Source: Methylobacterium dankookense
Lineage (GTDB): Bacteria > Pseudomonadota > Alphaproteobacteria > Rhizobiales > Beijerinckiaceae
Assembly (NCBI RefSeq): GCF_902141855.1
Contig: NZ_CABFVH010000037.1
Coordinates: forward strand, 1-54,962
Direction: 5' to 3'
Length of the DNA stretch: 54,962 nt
Positions 34,341 to 43,401 of the stretch are shown here, piece after piece (positions within the stretch are counted from its first letter, which is position 1; each line of letters begins with the position of its first letter). A program made the translations under genes and the position numbers. Under the pieces are notes generated by a model. The model was not told the origin of the DNA. It was given only the letters and a program-made list of their open reading frames with translations, and made no database searches.

Positions 34341-36728
34341 CTACCCTCTCTGTGCCCGGCGGCTCAGCGCCCGCGGGCTCGACTTCTTCGAGGCCTTGCC
34401 GCGGCCCGACAGGCTCGGATTCGTCATGAAGTACTTGTGGGCGTTGAAAGGCTCCTCGCCCTCGGCCGGCTGGATCCGCTCGCTCGCGCCCGAGGCCAGC
34501 ACCCGCCAGCTCTGGCGGTTGTCGAGGAGGTTGGCCAGCATGATCTGGTCGAGCACCTGCTGGTGCACGGTGGTGTTGGTGATCGGCAGGAGCGCCTCGA
34601 CGCGGCGGTCGAGGTTGCGGCTCATCAGGTCGGCCGAGGAGATGTAGACGGTCGCCTTCGGGTGGGGCAGCCCGACGCCGTTGCCGAAGGCGTAGATGCG
34701 CCCGTGCTCCAGGAAGCGCCCGACGATCGACTTGACCCGGATGGTCTCCGAGAGGCCCGGGATGCCGGGACGCAGGCAGCAGATGCCGCGCACCACGCAG
34801 TCGATCTGCACGCCCGCCTCCGAGGCGTCGTAGAGCGCGTCGATGATCTGCGCGTCGACCAGCGAGTTGCACTTGATCCAGATCGCCGCCGGCCGCCCGG
34901 CCTTGGCATGCGCGATCTCGGCCTCGATGTGCTCCAGCAGCCGCGCCTTCAGGGTCAGCGGCGAGACCGACATGCATTCGAGCTCGGCGGGCTCCGCGTA
35001 GCCGGTGATGAAGTTGAACATCCGGCTGACGTCGCGGCCGATCGCCGGGTCGGCGGTGAAGAAGGACAGGTCGGTGTAGATGCGCGCGGTGATCGGGTGA
35101 TAGTTGCCCGTGCCGATGTGGCAGTAGGTGACGAGGCGCTCGCCCTCGCGGCGCACCACCATCGAGAGCTTGGCGTGGGTCTTCAGCTCGACGAAGCCGA
35201 AGACCACCTGGGCGCCGGCCTTCTCGAGGTTCCTCGCCCAGCGGATGTTGGCCTCCTCGTCGAAGCGGGCCTTCAGTTCGACCAGGGCCGTGACCGACTT
35301 GCCGAGCTCGGCCGCCTCCGCCAGCGCCGCCACGATCGGCGAGTTCGAGGAGGTGCGGTAGAGCGTCTGCTTGATCGCGACCACGTTCGGGTCGCGCGCC
35401 GCCTGGGCCAGGAACTGCACCACCGAGTCGAAGGACTCGTAGGGGTGGTGGACGCAGAAATCCTTCTGCCGGATCGCCGCGAAGACGTCGCCGCCCGATT
35501 CGCGGATGCGCTCGGGGAAGCGCGGGTTGTAGGGCTTGAACTTCAGGTCCGGCCGGTCGATCCCGACGATCTGCGACAGCTCGTTGAGCGCGAGCATGCC
35601 CTCAACCAGGAAGATCGCGTCGGGGCTGATCTCCACCTCGTCGGCGACGAAGGCGCGCAGGTCCTCCGGCATGCCGGCCTCGACCTCGAGGCGGATGACG
35701 ACGCCGCGGCGGCGCTGCTTCAGGGCCGTCTCGAAGTGGAGGACGAGATCCTCGGCCTCCTCCTCGATCTCGAGATCGGAATCGCGCACCACCCGGAAGG
35801 CGCCCTGGCCGCGCACGTGGTAGCCGGGGAAGAGGCGCCCGGTGAACATCACGATCACCTGCTCGATCGCGATGAAGCGCGCGGCCGGGTCGCCCTCGAC
35901 GGCGGGCAGGCGCACGAATCGGTCGAGCACGCCGGGCATGCGGATCAGCGCGCGCAGCGTCCGGCCGTCCTTCGGGCGCACCAGCATCAGGGCGATGGTG
36001 GTGCCGAGATTCGGGATGAACGGGAAGGGATGGGCCGGGTCGATGGCGAGCGGCGTCAGCACCGGCAGGACGTGGTTGAGGAAGTACTCCTCGAGGAAGC
36101 GCTTGTGCTCCGGCTTCAGCTCCCCCGGCTCGACCAGGGCGATGTCGACGGTGAGCAGCTCGGCGCGCAGCTCCCGCCAGCGGGTCTGCTGGTCCTCGGC
36201 GAGCCGCGACACCTCAGCCGAGATGCGGGCGAGCTGCTCGGAGGGGGTCAGCCCGTCCTGCGAGGGCAGCGTCAGCCCGGCCCGGACCTGATCGTGCAGG
36301 CCGGCGACGCGGACCATGAAGAACTCGTCGAGGTTGTTCGCCGAGATCGAGAGGAAGCGGAGCTGCTCCAGGAGCGGGTGGTTGGTGTTGGAGGCCTCCT
36401 CCAGCACCCGGCGGTTGAACTGCAGCCAGGACAGCTCGCGGTTCACGAAGCGCTCGGGGGAGTGGCGGAGCGTGCGGCCGGCCTCGACCACCGGCTCGCG
36501 GGCCGGCTGATCGGCGGACGCGGCGGGGGCCTCGGGCAGGTCCGACGCGACCGGCCACTCGTCGGTCTCCTGCGGGTCTGCCGGAGGTGCGGCGCGCACG
36601 ACCGCGGGCCGGCGCGGCGCAGGGGCTCTGCGGGGCGCCGCGGGCTTGGCCGCCGCCGCTTCCGTCCCCGCATCGTCCAGCTCCGGCTCGACGGCGCGCG
36701 CGCCTGCTCTCGGCTCCATTTCCGGCAA
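34341..36728 (-). CDS. ppk1: Polyphosphate kinase 1
   Basis: 795 residues. Makes polyphosphate from ATP reversibly. The PPK1 core begins at about residue 93 (ERFVNRELSWLQFNRRVLEEA) and includes IRMPGVLDRFVRLP, the FCVHHPYESFDSVVQF segment and the catalytic His in YCHIGTGNYHPITARIYTDL, followed by the second PLD-like domain (GICCLRPGIPGLSETIRV). The first 90 residues are an Ala/Pro/Glu-rich extension not found in the usual core (family about 690-730 residues). The start ATG 36728 could be too far upstream. Confidence 0.95.
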   Translation of the reverse strand: MPEMEPRAGARAVEPELDDAGTEAAAAKPAAPRRAPAPRRPAVVRAAPPADPQETDEWPVASDLPEAPAASADQPAREPVVEAGRTLRHSPERFVNRELSWLQFNRRVLEEASNTNHPLLEQLRFLSISANNLDEFFMVRVAGLHDQVRAGLTLPSQDGLTPSEQLARISAEVSRLAEDQQTRWRELRAELLTVDIALVEPGELKPEHKRFLEEYFLNHVLPVLTPLAIDPAHPFPFIPNLGTTIALMLVRPKDGRTLRALIRMPGVLDRFVRLPAVEGDPAARFIAIEQVIVMFTGRLFPGYHVRGQGAFRVVRDSDLEIEEEAEDLVLHFETALKQRRRGVVIRLEVEAGMPEDLRAFVADEVEISPDAIFLVEGMLALNELSQIVGIDRPDLKFKPYNPRFPERIRESGGDVFAAIRQKDFCVHHPYESFDSVVQFLAQAARDPNVVAIKQTLYRTSSNSPIVAALAEAAELGKSVTALVELKARFDEEANIRWARNLEKAGAQVVFGFVELKTHAKLSMVVRREGERLVTYCHIGTGNYHPITARIYTDLSFFTADPAIGRDVSRMFNFITGYAEPAELECMSVSPLTLKARLLEHIEAEIAHAKAGRPAAIWIKCNSLVDAQIIDALYDASEAGVQIDCVVRGICCLRPGIPGLSETIRVKSIVGRFLEHGRIYAFGNGVGLPHPKATVYISSADLMSRNLDRRVEALLPITNTTVHQQVLDQIMLANLLDNRQSWRVLASGASERIQPAEGEEPFNAHKYFMTNPSLSGRGKASKKSSPRALSRRAQRG

Positions 36729-36873
36729 GATGGGCTCCCTCTTCTCCTGCCGGCTCCCCTACCAGGGAAACCGGCCGCCAGCATGACAGTTCGATGACGG
36801 TGCGGCGTCTCGTGATCCGCGTCCAGCGCAAGGCATCCATTCCGGGCCGAGGCGCCCCGGCCCGGGCACGCCC

Positions 36874-37584
36874 TCAATCCTCGTCGCCCTCTCCCTCGCC
36901 CACCCCCATCCGCTCCAGCACGGCCAGCGCCAGCGGCTTGGTGATGCGGCGCCCGCGCCCGAGGGCGTCGCGGTCGAGCTCGGACACCACCTCGCGGGCG
37001 CGCCCGAGCGAGCGATCGATGCGCAGCGCCACCGCGTCGATCACCGCGAGGTCCACCACGAGCTGCCGGTCCACGAACAGCTTCACGATGACGGCCCGCA
37101 GGAGCGCGTCGTCGGGGCTGAGGATCTCGGCGCCGGGCGCGAGGCGCAGCCGCGAGCGCAGGTCGGCGGTGCGCAGCTCCAGGGCGTCGACGGGCTTGGC
37201 GCTCGTCAGCAGCACCGGGGCCTTCCGCTCGCGGGCGAGGTTGAGGAGGTGGAACAGGGCGGCCTCGTCGCGCGCCTCCGCCCGGTCGACATCCTCGACC
37301 ACCAGGGCGCCGTTCGAGACGAGATGGGTGACGCTCTCCCCCGTCACGCCGGAGACCGGCACGGTCCAGGCATGGGCGCGGCCCGCCCAGATCGAGGCGA
37401 GGTGGCTCTTGCCGCTGCCCGGCGGCCCGGTGAGGACGAGGACCGTGTCCGGCCAGTCCGGCCAGGCCTCGACCAGCGCGTAGGCCGCCTCGTTGGCGGG
37501 GCCGACGAGGAAGTCCTCGCGGCCGTAGCGGGGGTCGAGGGGCAGGTCGAAGGCGAGCTGCTTCGGCGGAGCGGTGTCGCGCAT
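36874..37584 (-). CDS. hdaA: Hda/DnaA-related replication regulator
   Basis: 236 residues related to the AAA+ core of DnaA, with no DNA-binding domain IV. N-terminus PPKQLAFDLPLDPRYGREDF contains the QLAFDLP clamp-binding motif expected of Hda. Walker A is TGPPGSGKSHLASIW, Walker B GALVVEDVDRA, sensor 1 APVLLTSAKPV, and the ELRTADLRSRLRLAPGAEI arginine-finger region follows. HdaA, with the beta clamp, stimulates ATP hydrolysis by DnaA and limits initiation. Start ATG 37584. It lies downstream of the permease gene, as in many Hyphomicrobiales. Confidence 0.92.
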   Translation of the reverse strand: MRDTAPPKQLAFDLPLDPRYGREDFLVGPANEAAYALVEAWPDWPDTVLVLTGPPGSGKSHLASIWAGRAHAWTVPVSGVTGESVTHLVSNGALVVEDVDRAEARDEAALFHLLNLARERKAPVLLTSAKPVDALELRTADLRSRLRLAPGAEILSPDDALLRAVIVKLFVDRQLVVDLAVIDAVALRIDRSLGRAREVVSELDRDALGRGRRITKPLALAVLERMGVGEGEGDED

Positions 37585-37699
37585 GGGGCGGATCATACCA
37601 TCGTGCCCGCGCCTCGACACGTCGGCGCGAGGGGCGTTCGGGTCGCGGCCGGCGCCCGCGAACGGGCCCGGGCGCGGCGGCTTCATAGCCCGGGCGGCC

Positions 37700-38797
37700 T
37701 CAGCGGTCGCGCGGGGAGATCTCGATCAGGATCGGCTCGCCGTCGTGGTAGAGTCTACTTTGCAGGTATTGCCGCAGGCCGAAGCGCACCAGCACGCCGA
37801 TCGAGGCGGCCACCGGCACGGCGAGGAGCAGGCCGAGGAAGCCGAAGAGCGAGCCGAAGGCCAGCAGCGCGAACATCAGCCAGACCGGGTGCAGCCCGAC
37901 CGAATCGCCGACGAGCTTGGGCGAGATGATGTTCCCCTCGAGGAACTGGCCGGTGAGGAAGATGCCGAGCGTCAGCCCGATATGCAGCCAGTCGGAGCCC
38001 GGCCAGTACTGGACCAGGGCGACGCCCATGGCGAGCAGGAAGCCGGTGAGCGTGCCGACATAGGGGATGAAGGTGAGGAAGCCGGCGATCAGCCCGATCA
38101 GCACGCCGAAGTTCAGCCCGACCAGCCAGAGCCCGACCGCGTAGAAGCTGCCGAGGATCAGGCAGACCAGGGTCTGCCCGCGCACGAAGCCGATGATCGC
38201 CCGGTCGATCTGGCGCGCGAGGTCGCGCACGGTCACCTGATGGCGCGGCGGCACCCAGCCGTCGATGGCCGCGATCATGCGGTCCCAGTCGACCAGGATG
38301 TAGAAGGCGACGACCGGCGTCACCACGAGGAGCGAGGCGATCGAGATCAGCACCTGGCTGCCGGTCCAGATCGACTTGAGGAAGGCGAGGAGCCACGCGA
38401 CGCCCTGGGTCGCCAGGGAGCCGACCGAGGATTGCAGCTCGCTCAGTGCGTCGGCGCCGCCGAGCCGCTGCAGCAGCGGGCCGGCGCGCTCGGCCAGGAT
38501 CGCCTGGAGCCGCGAGACCATCTGGGGCAGGCTGGAGATCAGCGCCGCCACTTGGTTCGCCACCAGCGGCGCGAGCAGCAGCAGGCTCACCACCAGCACG
38601 ACCACGAAGAGCGCCAGGATGGCGAGGCTCGCGGCGAGCCGCCCGAGGCCGAGCCGCTCCAGCCGGTCGGCCAGGGGATCGAGCAGGTAGGCCAGCGCGA
38701 TGCCGGCCACGAAGGGCAGCATCACGTCGCGCAGGAGGTAGACGAGGAGGCCGAGCCCCACCAGGGCGCTCAGCCCGATCACCGCCCGCGCGCGCAT
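37700..38797 (-). CDS. AI-2E family (PerM-like) permease
   Basis: 365 residues from ATG 38797 (preceded by GGGGGGAGGGGCG), with 7-8 predicted membrane helices: ALVGLGLLVYLLRDVMLPFV, ILALFVVVLVVSLLLLAPLV, ASLLVVTPVVAFYILVDWDR, then the C-terminal set with GVLIGLIAGFLTFIPYVGTL and LFGFLGLLLAVPVAASIGVL. Second family member of the window. It is the first gene of the leftward perM-hda group and divergent from purM. Confidence 0.88.
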   Translation of the reverse strand: MRARAVIGLSALVGLGLLVYLLRDVMLPFVAGIALAYLLDPLADRLERLGLGRLAASLAILALFVVVLVVSLLLLAPLVANQVAALISSLPQMVSRLQAILAERAGPLLQRLGGADALSELQSSVGSLATQGVAWLLAFLKSIWTGSQVLISIASLLVVTPVVAFYILVDWDRMIAAIDGWVPPRHQVTVRDLARQIDRAIIGFVRGQTLVCLILGSFYAVGLWLVGLNFGVLIGLIAGFLTFIPYVGTLTGFLLAMGVALVQYWPGSDWLHIGLTLGIFLTGQFLEGNIISPKLVGDSVGLHPVWLMFALLAFGSLFGFLGLLLAVPVAASIGVLVRFGLRQYLQSRLYHDGEPILIEISPRDR

Positions 38798-38940
38798 CGC
38801 CCCTCCCCCCAAGCTTCACGTCCGGGCCGAGAGTGGGAACCCCCGGCGTCGCGATCAACCCTCTCCCGACTCGCGCGACGCGCCGCAAGGGGTTAGAGCA
38901 CGCGAAGTTTGGAACGATGCGGCTCGGAGACGGCGCGGGC

Positions 38941-40002
38941 ATGACGGGCAAGGACGGGCTGACCTACGCGCAGGCGGGCGTGGACATCGATGCGGGCAAC
39001 GCCCTCGTCGAGACGATCAAGCCGCTGGTGCGCGCCACGCGCCGGCCGGGGGCGGATGCGGAGATCGGCGGGTTCGGCGGCCTGTTCGACCTGAAGGCGG
39101 CCGGGTTCAAGGACCCGATCCTGGTGGCGGCCAATGACGGCGTCGGCACCAAGGTGAAGATCGCCATCGAGACGAACCGGCACGCCACCATCGGCATCGA
39201 CCTCGTGGCGATGTGCGTGAACGACCTCGTGGTGCAGGGCGCCGAGCCGCTGTTCTTCCTCGACTACTACGCCACCGGCAAGCTGGTGCCCGGCGTCGGC
39301 GCCGACATCGTGCGCGGCATCGCCGAGGGCTGCCGCCAGGCGGGCTGCGCGCTGATCGGCGGCGAGACCGCCGAGATGCCGGGCCTCTACGACGGCTCGG
39401 ACTACGACCTCGCGGGCTTCGCGGTGGGCGCGGCCGAGCGCGGCACCCTGCTGCCGAAGCCCGGCATCGCGGCCGGCGACCTCGTGCTCGGCCTGCCCTC
39501 CTCGGGCGTCCACTCGAACGGCTTCTCGCTGGTGCGCCGCATCGTCGCCCGCACCGGCCTGCCCTGGGACGCCCCGGCACCCTTCGAGGCGGGCCGCTCC
39601 CTCGGCGAGGCGCTGCTGGAGCCGACGCGGATCTATGTGAAGCCCCTGCTCGCAGCCCTCAAGGCCACCGACGGCATCAAGGCCCTAGCCCACATCACCG
39701 GCGGCGGCTTCCCCGACAACCTGCCCCGCGTGCTGCCGGACGATGTCGGCATCGCGGTCGACCTCGACGCAGTGAAGGCGCCGCCGGTCTTCGGCTGGCT
39801 CGCCCGCGAGGGCGGCGTCGCGGAAGGAGAGATGCTGCGCACCTTCAACTGCGGCATCGGCATGGCCGTGGTGGTGGAGGCGGCCAAGGCCGAGGCGGTG
39901 AGCGCGGCGCTGGCCCAGGCCGGCGAGGCGCCGATCCGGCTCGGGCGGATCACCGCGCGCGGGTCCGAGCCCGTCACCTTCGACGGCCGCCTCGCGCTGT
40001 GA
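38941..40002 (+). CDS. purM: Phosphoribosylformylglycinamidine cyclo-ligase (AIR synthetase)
   Basis: 353 residues. Closes the imidazole ring in purine synthesis with ATP. Signatures: LTYAQAGVDIDAGNALVE, ANDGVGTKVKIAIE, GIDLVAMCVNDLVVQGAEPL, the LIGGETAEMPGLY ATP-binding motif and the ITGGGFPDNLPRVLP segment. ATG 38941 is preferred; an in-frame ATG at 38917 would add 8 residues. Its stop overlaps the purN GTG by 4 bases. Confidence 0.96.
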   Translation: MTGKDGLTYAQAGVDIDAGNALVETIKPLVRATRRPGADAEIGGFGGLFDLKAAGFKDPILVAANDGVGTKVKIAIETNRHATIGIDLVAMCVNDLVVQGAEPLFFLDYYATGKLVPGVGADIVRGIAEGCRQAGCALIGGETAEMPGLYDGSDYDLAGFAVGAAERGTLLPKPGIAAGDLVLGLPSSGVHSNGFSLVRRIVARTGLPWDAPAPFEAGRSLGEALLEPTRIYVKPLLAALKATDGIKALAHITGGGFPDNLPRVLPDDVGIAVDLDAVKAPPVFGWLAREGGVAEGEMLRTFNCGIGMAVVVEAAKAEAVSAALAQAGEAPIRLGRITARGSEPVTFDGRLAL

Positions 40003-40655
40003 GCGTGCCGGCCAAGACCCGCGTCGCGATCCTGATCTCGGGGCGCGGCTCGAACATGGTCTCGCTGATCGAGGCCGCCCGCGCGCCGGACTTCCCGGCC
40101 GAGATCGTGCTGGTGCTCTCGAACCGGCCGGAGGCGGCGGGGCTCGCCCGAGCGGCCGAAGCCGGGATCGCGACGCAGGCGATCGACCACAGGGCCTATC
40201 CGGACCGGGACAGCTTCGACGCGGCGCTCGATGCGGAGTTGCGCGCCGCGAAGGTCGATCTCGTCTGCCTCGCCGGCTTCATGCGGATCTTCACCCCCGG
40301 CTTCGTCGAGGGCTGGGCGGGGCGGATGATCAACATCCATCCCTCGCTGCTGCCGTTGTTCAAGGGCACGCAGACCCATGCGCGGGCGCTCGAGGCCGGG
40401 GTGCGGCTGCACGGCTGCACGGTGCACTACGTGGTGCCGGAGCTCGATGCGGGGCCGATCGTGGCGCAGGCGGCGGTACCGGTGCGGGCGGGCGACGATC
40501 CGGACAGCCTTGCCGACCGTGTGATCGTGCAGGAGCACCGTCTCTACCCGGCGGCGCTCGCCCTGGTGGCGGGCGGAAAGGTCCGCCTGGAGGGCGACCG
40601 CGTGGTCTTCGACGCGGACGCCGCACAGGCCGACGGCGCGCTCCTCAGCCTGTAA
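39999..40655 (+). CDS. purN: Phosphoribosylglycinamide formyltransferase
   Basis: 218 residues from a GTG that overlaps the purM stop (GTGA). Transfers the formyl group of 10-formyl-THF to GAR. ISGRGSNMVSLIEAA binds GAR, and the catalytic Asn-His-Asp are in MINIHPSLLPLFKGTQTH and VPELDAGPIVAQAA. Coupled purM-purN pair for two steps of purine synthesis. Confidence 0.96.
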   Translation: MSVPAKTRVAILISGRGSNMVSLIEAARAPDFPAEIVLVLSNRPEAAGLARAAEAGIATQAIDHRAYPDRDSFDAALDAELRAAKVDLVCLAGFMRIFTPGFVEGWAGRMINIHPSLLPLFKGTQTHARALEAGVRLHGCTVHYVVPELDAGPIVAQAAVPVRAGDDPDSLADRVIVQEHRLYPAALALVAGGKVRLEGDRVVFDADAAQADGALLSL

Positions 40656-40662
40656 CAGGATA

Positions 40663-40684
40663 CCGAAGGGCCGAGGCCCTTCGG
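40663..40684 (+). terminator. Hairpin after purN
   Basis: CCGAAGGGC, loop CGAG, GCCCTTCGG: perfect 9-pair stem 8 bases after the purN stop; a second small GGGGCGCGCAGCCCC hairpin follows at about 40694. No T run. Confidence 0.55.
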
Positions 40685-40805
40685 CGAGGTTCGGGGCGCG
40701 CAGCCCCGATGGTTCTTCCTGTGCGACGATCCCGATCGTCGCGTCCGGCGCATGGGCGCCGACGCGCGGTCGCGCTTTCGCCCGGGCTCAGGCCCGGACG
40801 GGTCC

Positions 40806-41168
40806 TCAGACCGGCCGCTGCAGCTTGCAGGAATCGAGGGCCGAGAGCGCCTTGGCGCGGGCCGAGTCATTGAAGTAGCCGGTGGCGCGGTAGGCCTCGA
40901 TCTCGGCCTCGTCGAGGGTGCGCAGGGTCTGGCGGGCGTAGCAGCCGCAGGGGCGCTCCAGGGAGGCCTCGCTGGCATTGGTCATGCGCGCCTGGACGAC
41001 GGTACAGGCGTGGCGGACACGGGATTCCAGGTTGGCCTTGGGCGCGGTGCGCAAAGCCGGATCGGGCTGGTACTGCTCGAAGGGGGCGGAGGAGCCGCCG
41101 GCCAGCGCCGCGGTGGCGCCGAGGGCCAGGAGGCCGGCTGCGAGCGTGAGGGACAGGCGGCGGGTCAT
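40806..41168 (-). CDS. Exported hypothetical protein with four Cys
   Basis: 120 residues. Signal peptide MTRRLSLTLAAGLLALGATA, cleaved near ALAGG. The mature part has Cys in RHACTVVQARM, RPCGCYARQTLRTLDEAE and LDSCKLQRP, likely disulfide-bonded in the periplasm. No family name is recognised. Start chosen at ATG 41168, where the signal peptide begins. Confidence 0.72.
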   Translation of the reverse strand: MTRRLSLTLAAGLLALGATAALAGGSSAPFEQYQPDPALRTAPKANLESRVRHACTVVQARMTNASEASLERPCGCYARQTLRTLDEAEIEAYRATGYFNDSARAKALSALDSCKLQRPV

Positions 41169-41334
41169 GAAAGCGGCGTCCGGGAGCTGGAAAACGAAAC
41201 CGTGCCCTTGGACGCCCCGAGCGCCCGCCACGTCAATGGCGGCTTGGCCACACCGGCGGCCATTCCGGCCGGCCGCCGCACTACGTAGGTAGAATGGCCG
41301 CCGGTGTGCCCCGGCGGCCAGATCCCGGCGGCGC

Positions 41335-41757
41335 TCAGCCGGCGATGTCGGCGTCTTGGAAGAACTGCGCGATCTCGATCTGGGCGTTCTCGGCGCTGTC
41401 CGAGCCGTGCACGGTGTTCTCGCCGACCGACTCGGCGAAGAGCTTGCGGATGGTGCCCTCGGCGGCCTGGGCCGGGTTGGTGGCGCCCATCACCTCACGG
41501 TACTTGGCGACGGCGTTCTCGCCTTCCAGCACCTGCACGACGACGGGGCCGGAGGTCATGAACTCCACGAGCTCGCCGAAGAAGGGGCGCTCCTTGTGGA
41601 CCTCGTAGAACGTCTCGGCCTGCTGGCGGCTCATCTTGATGCGGCGCTGGCCGACGATGCGCAGGCCGGCCTTCTCGATCACCGCGTTGACCGCGCCGGT
41701 CAGGTTCCGCCGCGTGGCATCGGGCTTGAGGATGGAAAAGGTGCGCTCGGTGGCCAT
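41335..41757 (-). CDS. ndk: Nucleoside diphosphate kinase
   Basis: 140 residues, the standard bacterial length. Equalises NTP pools through a phospho-His. Starts ATERTFSILKPDATRRN; the active-site His is in SVGENTVHGSDSAENA, with the YREVMGATNPAQA and GTIRKLF segments before it. Single gene. Confidence 0.97.
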   Translation of the reverse strand: MATERTFSILKPDATRRNLTGAVNAVIEKAGLRIVGQRRIKMSRQQAETFYEVHKERPFFGELVEFMTSGPVVVQVLEGENAVAKYREVMGATNPAQAAEGTIRKLFAESVGENTVHGSDSAENAQIEIAQFFQDADIAG

Positions 41758-41989
41758 GCGTGCGGGTTCCGTCTGCGTGAAGTGTGTTCGGCGGTCTTCC
41801 GCCTCGCGGAAGCCGTTGCGGCGCCGGGCTTATAGCGGGCGCCCCCTGCGCCCTCAACCCGGGCCGAATCCGGCGCGGCCATGGCTTCGCTGCAACAGTG
41901 CCGAAAAAACGCCCGATTGCGACCGCGTACTCCCTTGCAGCCGACCTCCCCGTGTCCAGCGCCCCCGCGCCAGCCCAGGAGACACCCGC

Positions 41990-42481
41990 ATGCGTACCAT
42001 CCTCGCCACCACCCTCCTCTTCGCCGGCGTCGCCACCGCCTGGGCCGAGGCGCCCAAGGATCCTTCCGGGACCTGGCTGACGGGCGACGGGCGCGCCAAG
42101 ATCCGCATCGACCGCTGCGGCCCCGGCCAGAGCCTCGTCTGCGGCAAGGTGGTGTGGCTGAAGGTGCCGAACTCCGATACCGGCACGCCGCGGACCGACA
42201 TCAAGAACCCCGATCCGAAGAAGCGCGCCCGGCCGGTGCTCGGCCTGCCGCTGATCGAAGGCCTCAAGCCCGACGAGGAGAAGTTCTCGGGCGAGATCTA
42301 CAATATCGAGGAAGGCAAGGTGTACCAGGTCAGCGTCGCGCGCGAGAGCGTCTCGGAGCTGTCGGTCTCGGGCTGCCTGCTCAAGGTGCTGTGCGGCTCG
42401 CAGACCTGGACCCGGGTCCCGGACGTGAACCAGCAGGCCGCCGCGGCTCCGGGCGCGCCCCGCGCGAAGGCGGCGGACTAG
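41990..42481 (+). CDS. DUF2147 exported protein
   Basis: 163 residues with a signal peptide (MRTILATTLLFAGVATAWAE). The mature part starts DPSGTWLTGDGRAKIRIDRC, the hallmark of DUF2147, a lipocalin-like periplasmic family, and includes LVCGKVVWLK, the GLPLIEGLKPDE segment and a closing CLLKVLCGSQTWTRV. Function unknown. Start ATG 41990 follows AGGAGACACCCGC. Confidence 0.88.
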   Translation: MRTILATTLLFAGVATAWAEAPKDPSGTWLTGDGRAKIRIDRCGPGQSLVCGKVVWLKVPNSDTGTPRTDIKNPDPKKRARPVLGLPLIEGLKPDEEKFSGEIYNIEEGKVYQVSVARESVSELSVSGCLLKVLCGSQTWTRVPDVNQQAAAAPGAPRAKAAD

Positions 42482-42517
42482 AGAGCGCTCTCCACCGAAG
42501 TGGATGCCGGTTCGGCG
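42481..42517. repeat. Type A palindromic repeat, short copy
   Basis: GAGAGCGCTCTCCACCGAAG, then TGGATGCCGGTTCGGCGCC: complement of the 3' half of the type A element, starting at the last base of the DUF2147 stop codon. Confidence 0.65.
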
Positions 42518-42519
42518 CC

Positions 42520-42696
42520 TCAGGTCACCACGTGGTTCGGCGTCACGGTGGTTTCCACCGAGATGCCGCGGCTCGGCCGCTCAAGCTGGGCCTGCGTGAA
42601 GCCGAAGACCAGGATCTCGAAGGCGAGCAGCAGCATCAGCTTGTGCAGGCGCCGCATCTGGCACCGTCCGGCAACGGTCGTCTCTTCGGCGGCCAC
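42520..42696 (-). CDS. Small hypothetical protein with hydrophobic helix
   Basis: 58 residues from a GTG at 42696 preceded by GGGGGGA. The middle (MRRLHKLMLLLAFEILVFGF) is a basic-then-hydrophobic segment that can be a membrane anchor or signal peptide, followed by a polar tail (SRGISVETTVTPNHVVT). No family recognised. The coding status is uncertain as the start is not an ATG. Confidence 0.35.
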   Translation of the reverse strand: MAAEETTVAGRCQMRRLHKLMLLLAFEILVFGFTQAQLERPSRGISVETTVTPNHVVT

Positions 42697-42824
42697 GCGC
42701 GTTCCCCCCGACAAGGTTAAGTATCCGTTAACGCCGTTATGCCGGAACCGCTCCCTCCGGAGCTAGGCATGACTTGGCATTATGGTTAACGGCAGGATCG
42801 GCTGTCGCGTGTGGGAGAGTGCGG

Positions 42825-43391
42825 ATGGGGACGGCGCCGTGGTCCGAGGTCTTCACCGAACTCCGCCGGGGCCGCGTCTCCGCGGATGACGAGATCGCGC
42901 GGGCGGAGGGCGCGCTCGGCTTTCCCCTGCCGGACTCCTACCGCAGCTTCTGCCGGGCCTGCGGGGCCGGCCTCGCGGGCGGCACGATCCGGATCGCCAC
43001 GCCCCTGCCCTACCCGGCCGCCGACCTCGTCACCCGCGCCGAGGTGATCGCCCACAGCATCCAGGCGGCGCTCGCGCTGCTCGAGGCGTCGCACGCCTTC
43101 TCCGTGGAGGGCGACGACCCCACCGTGCTGGAGCGGGCCTGCTTCTTCGGCGAGGCCGAGGACGGCAGCTTCCTGTTCTGGGACGTCGCCGGCACGGGCG
43201 AGTACGACATCTGGGTTCTCGCCCCCGATCTCGAGACGGTGCGATTCGGGGCCGAGAGCCTCGACGCCTTCTTCCGCCGGGTGCAGGGCGAGGGCGTGCG
43301 CAGCGTGCTGGGCGAGGCGGCCGAGCCCCTGCCCTCGCTCTTCGAGGGGATCGAGGACGCGGTGCTGGCGCGCGGGGCCGAACCGATCTAA
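42825..43391 (+). CDS. SMI1/KNR4 (SUKH) domain protein
   Basis: 188 residues. SUKH-fold features: an N-terminal helix, DDEIARAEGALGFPLPDSYR, SFCRACGAG, and a later FFGEAEDGSFLFWDVAG strand with EYDIWVLAPD. SUKH proteins are often immunity proteins of toxin systems, but this one is a lone gene before ruvX with no toxin next to it. Start ATG 42825 follows GGGAGAG. Confidence 0.8.
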   Translation: MGTAPWSEVFTELRRGRVSADDEIARAEGALGFPLPDSYRSFCRACGAGLAGGTIRIATPLPYPAADLVTRAEVIAHSIQAALALLEASHAFSVEGDDPTVLERACFFGEAEDGSFLFWDVAGTGEYDIWVLAPDLETVRFGAESLDAFFRRVQGEGVRSVLGEAAEPLPSLFEGIEDAVLARGAEPI

Positions 43392-43401
43392 CCGCATCGG
43401 C

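Noticed and set aside
42825..43391. SUKH protein as part of a toxin-immunity system
   Set aside because: No polymorphic toxin, secretion-linked gene or further immunity gene lies near it; the neighbours are ruvX and a DUF2147 gene.
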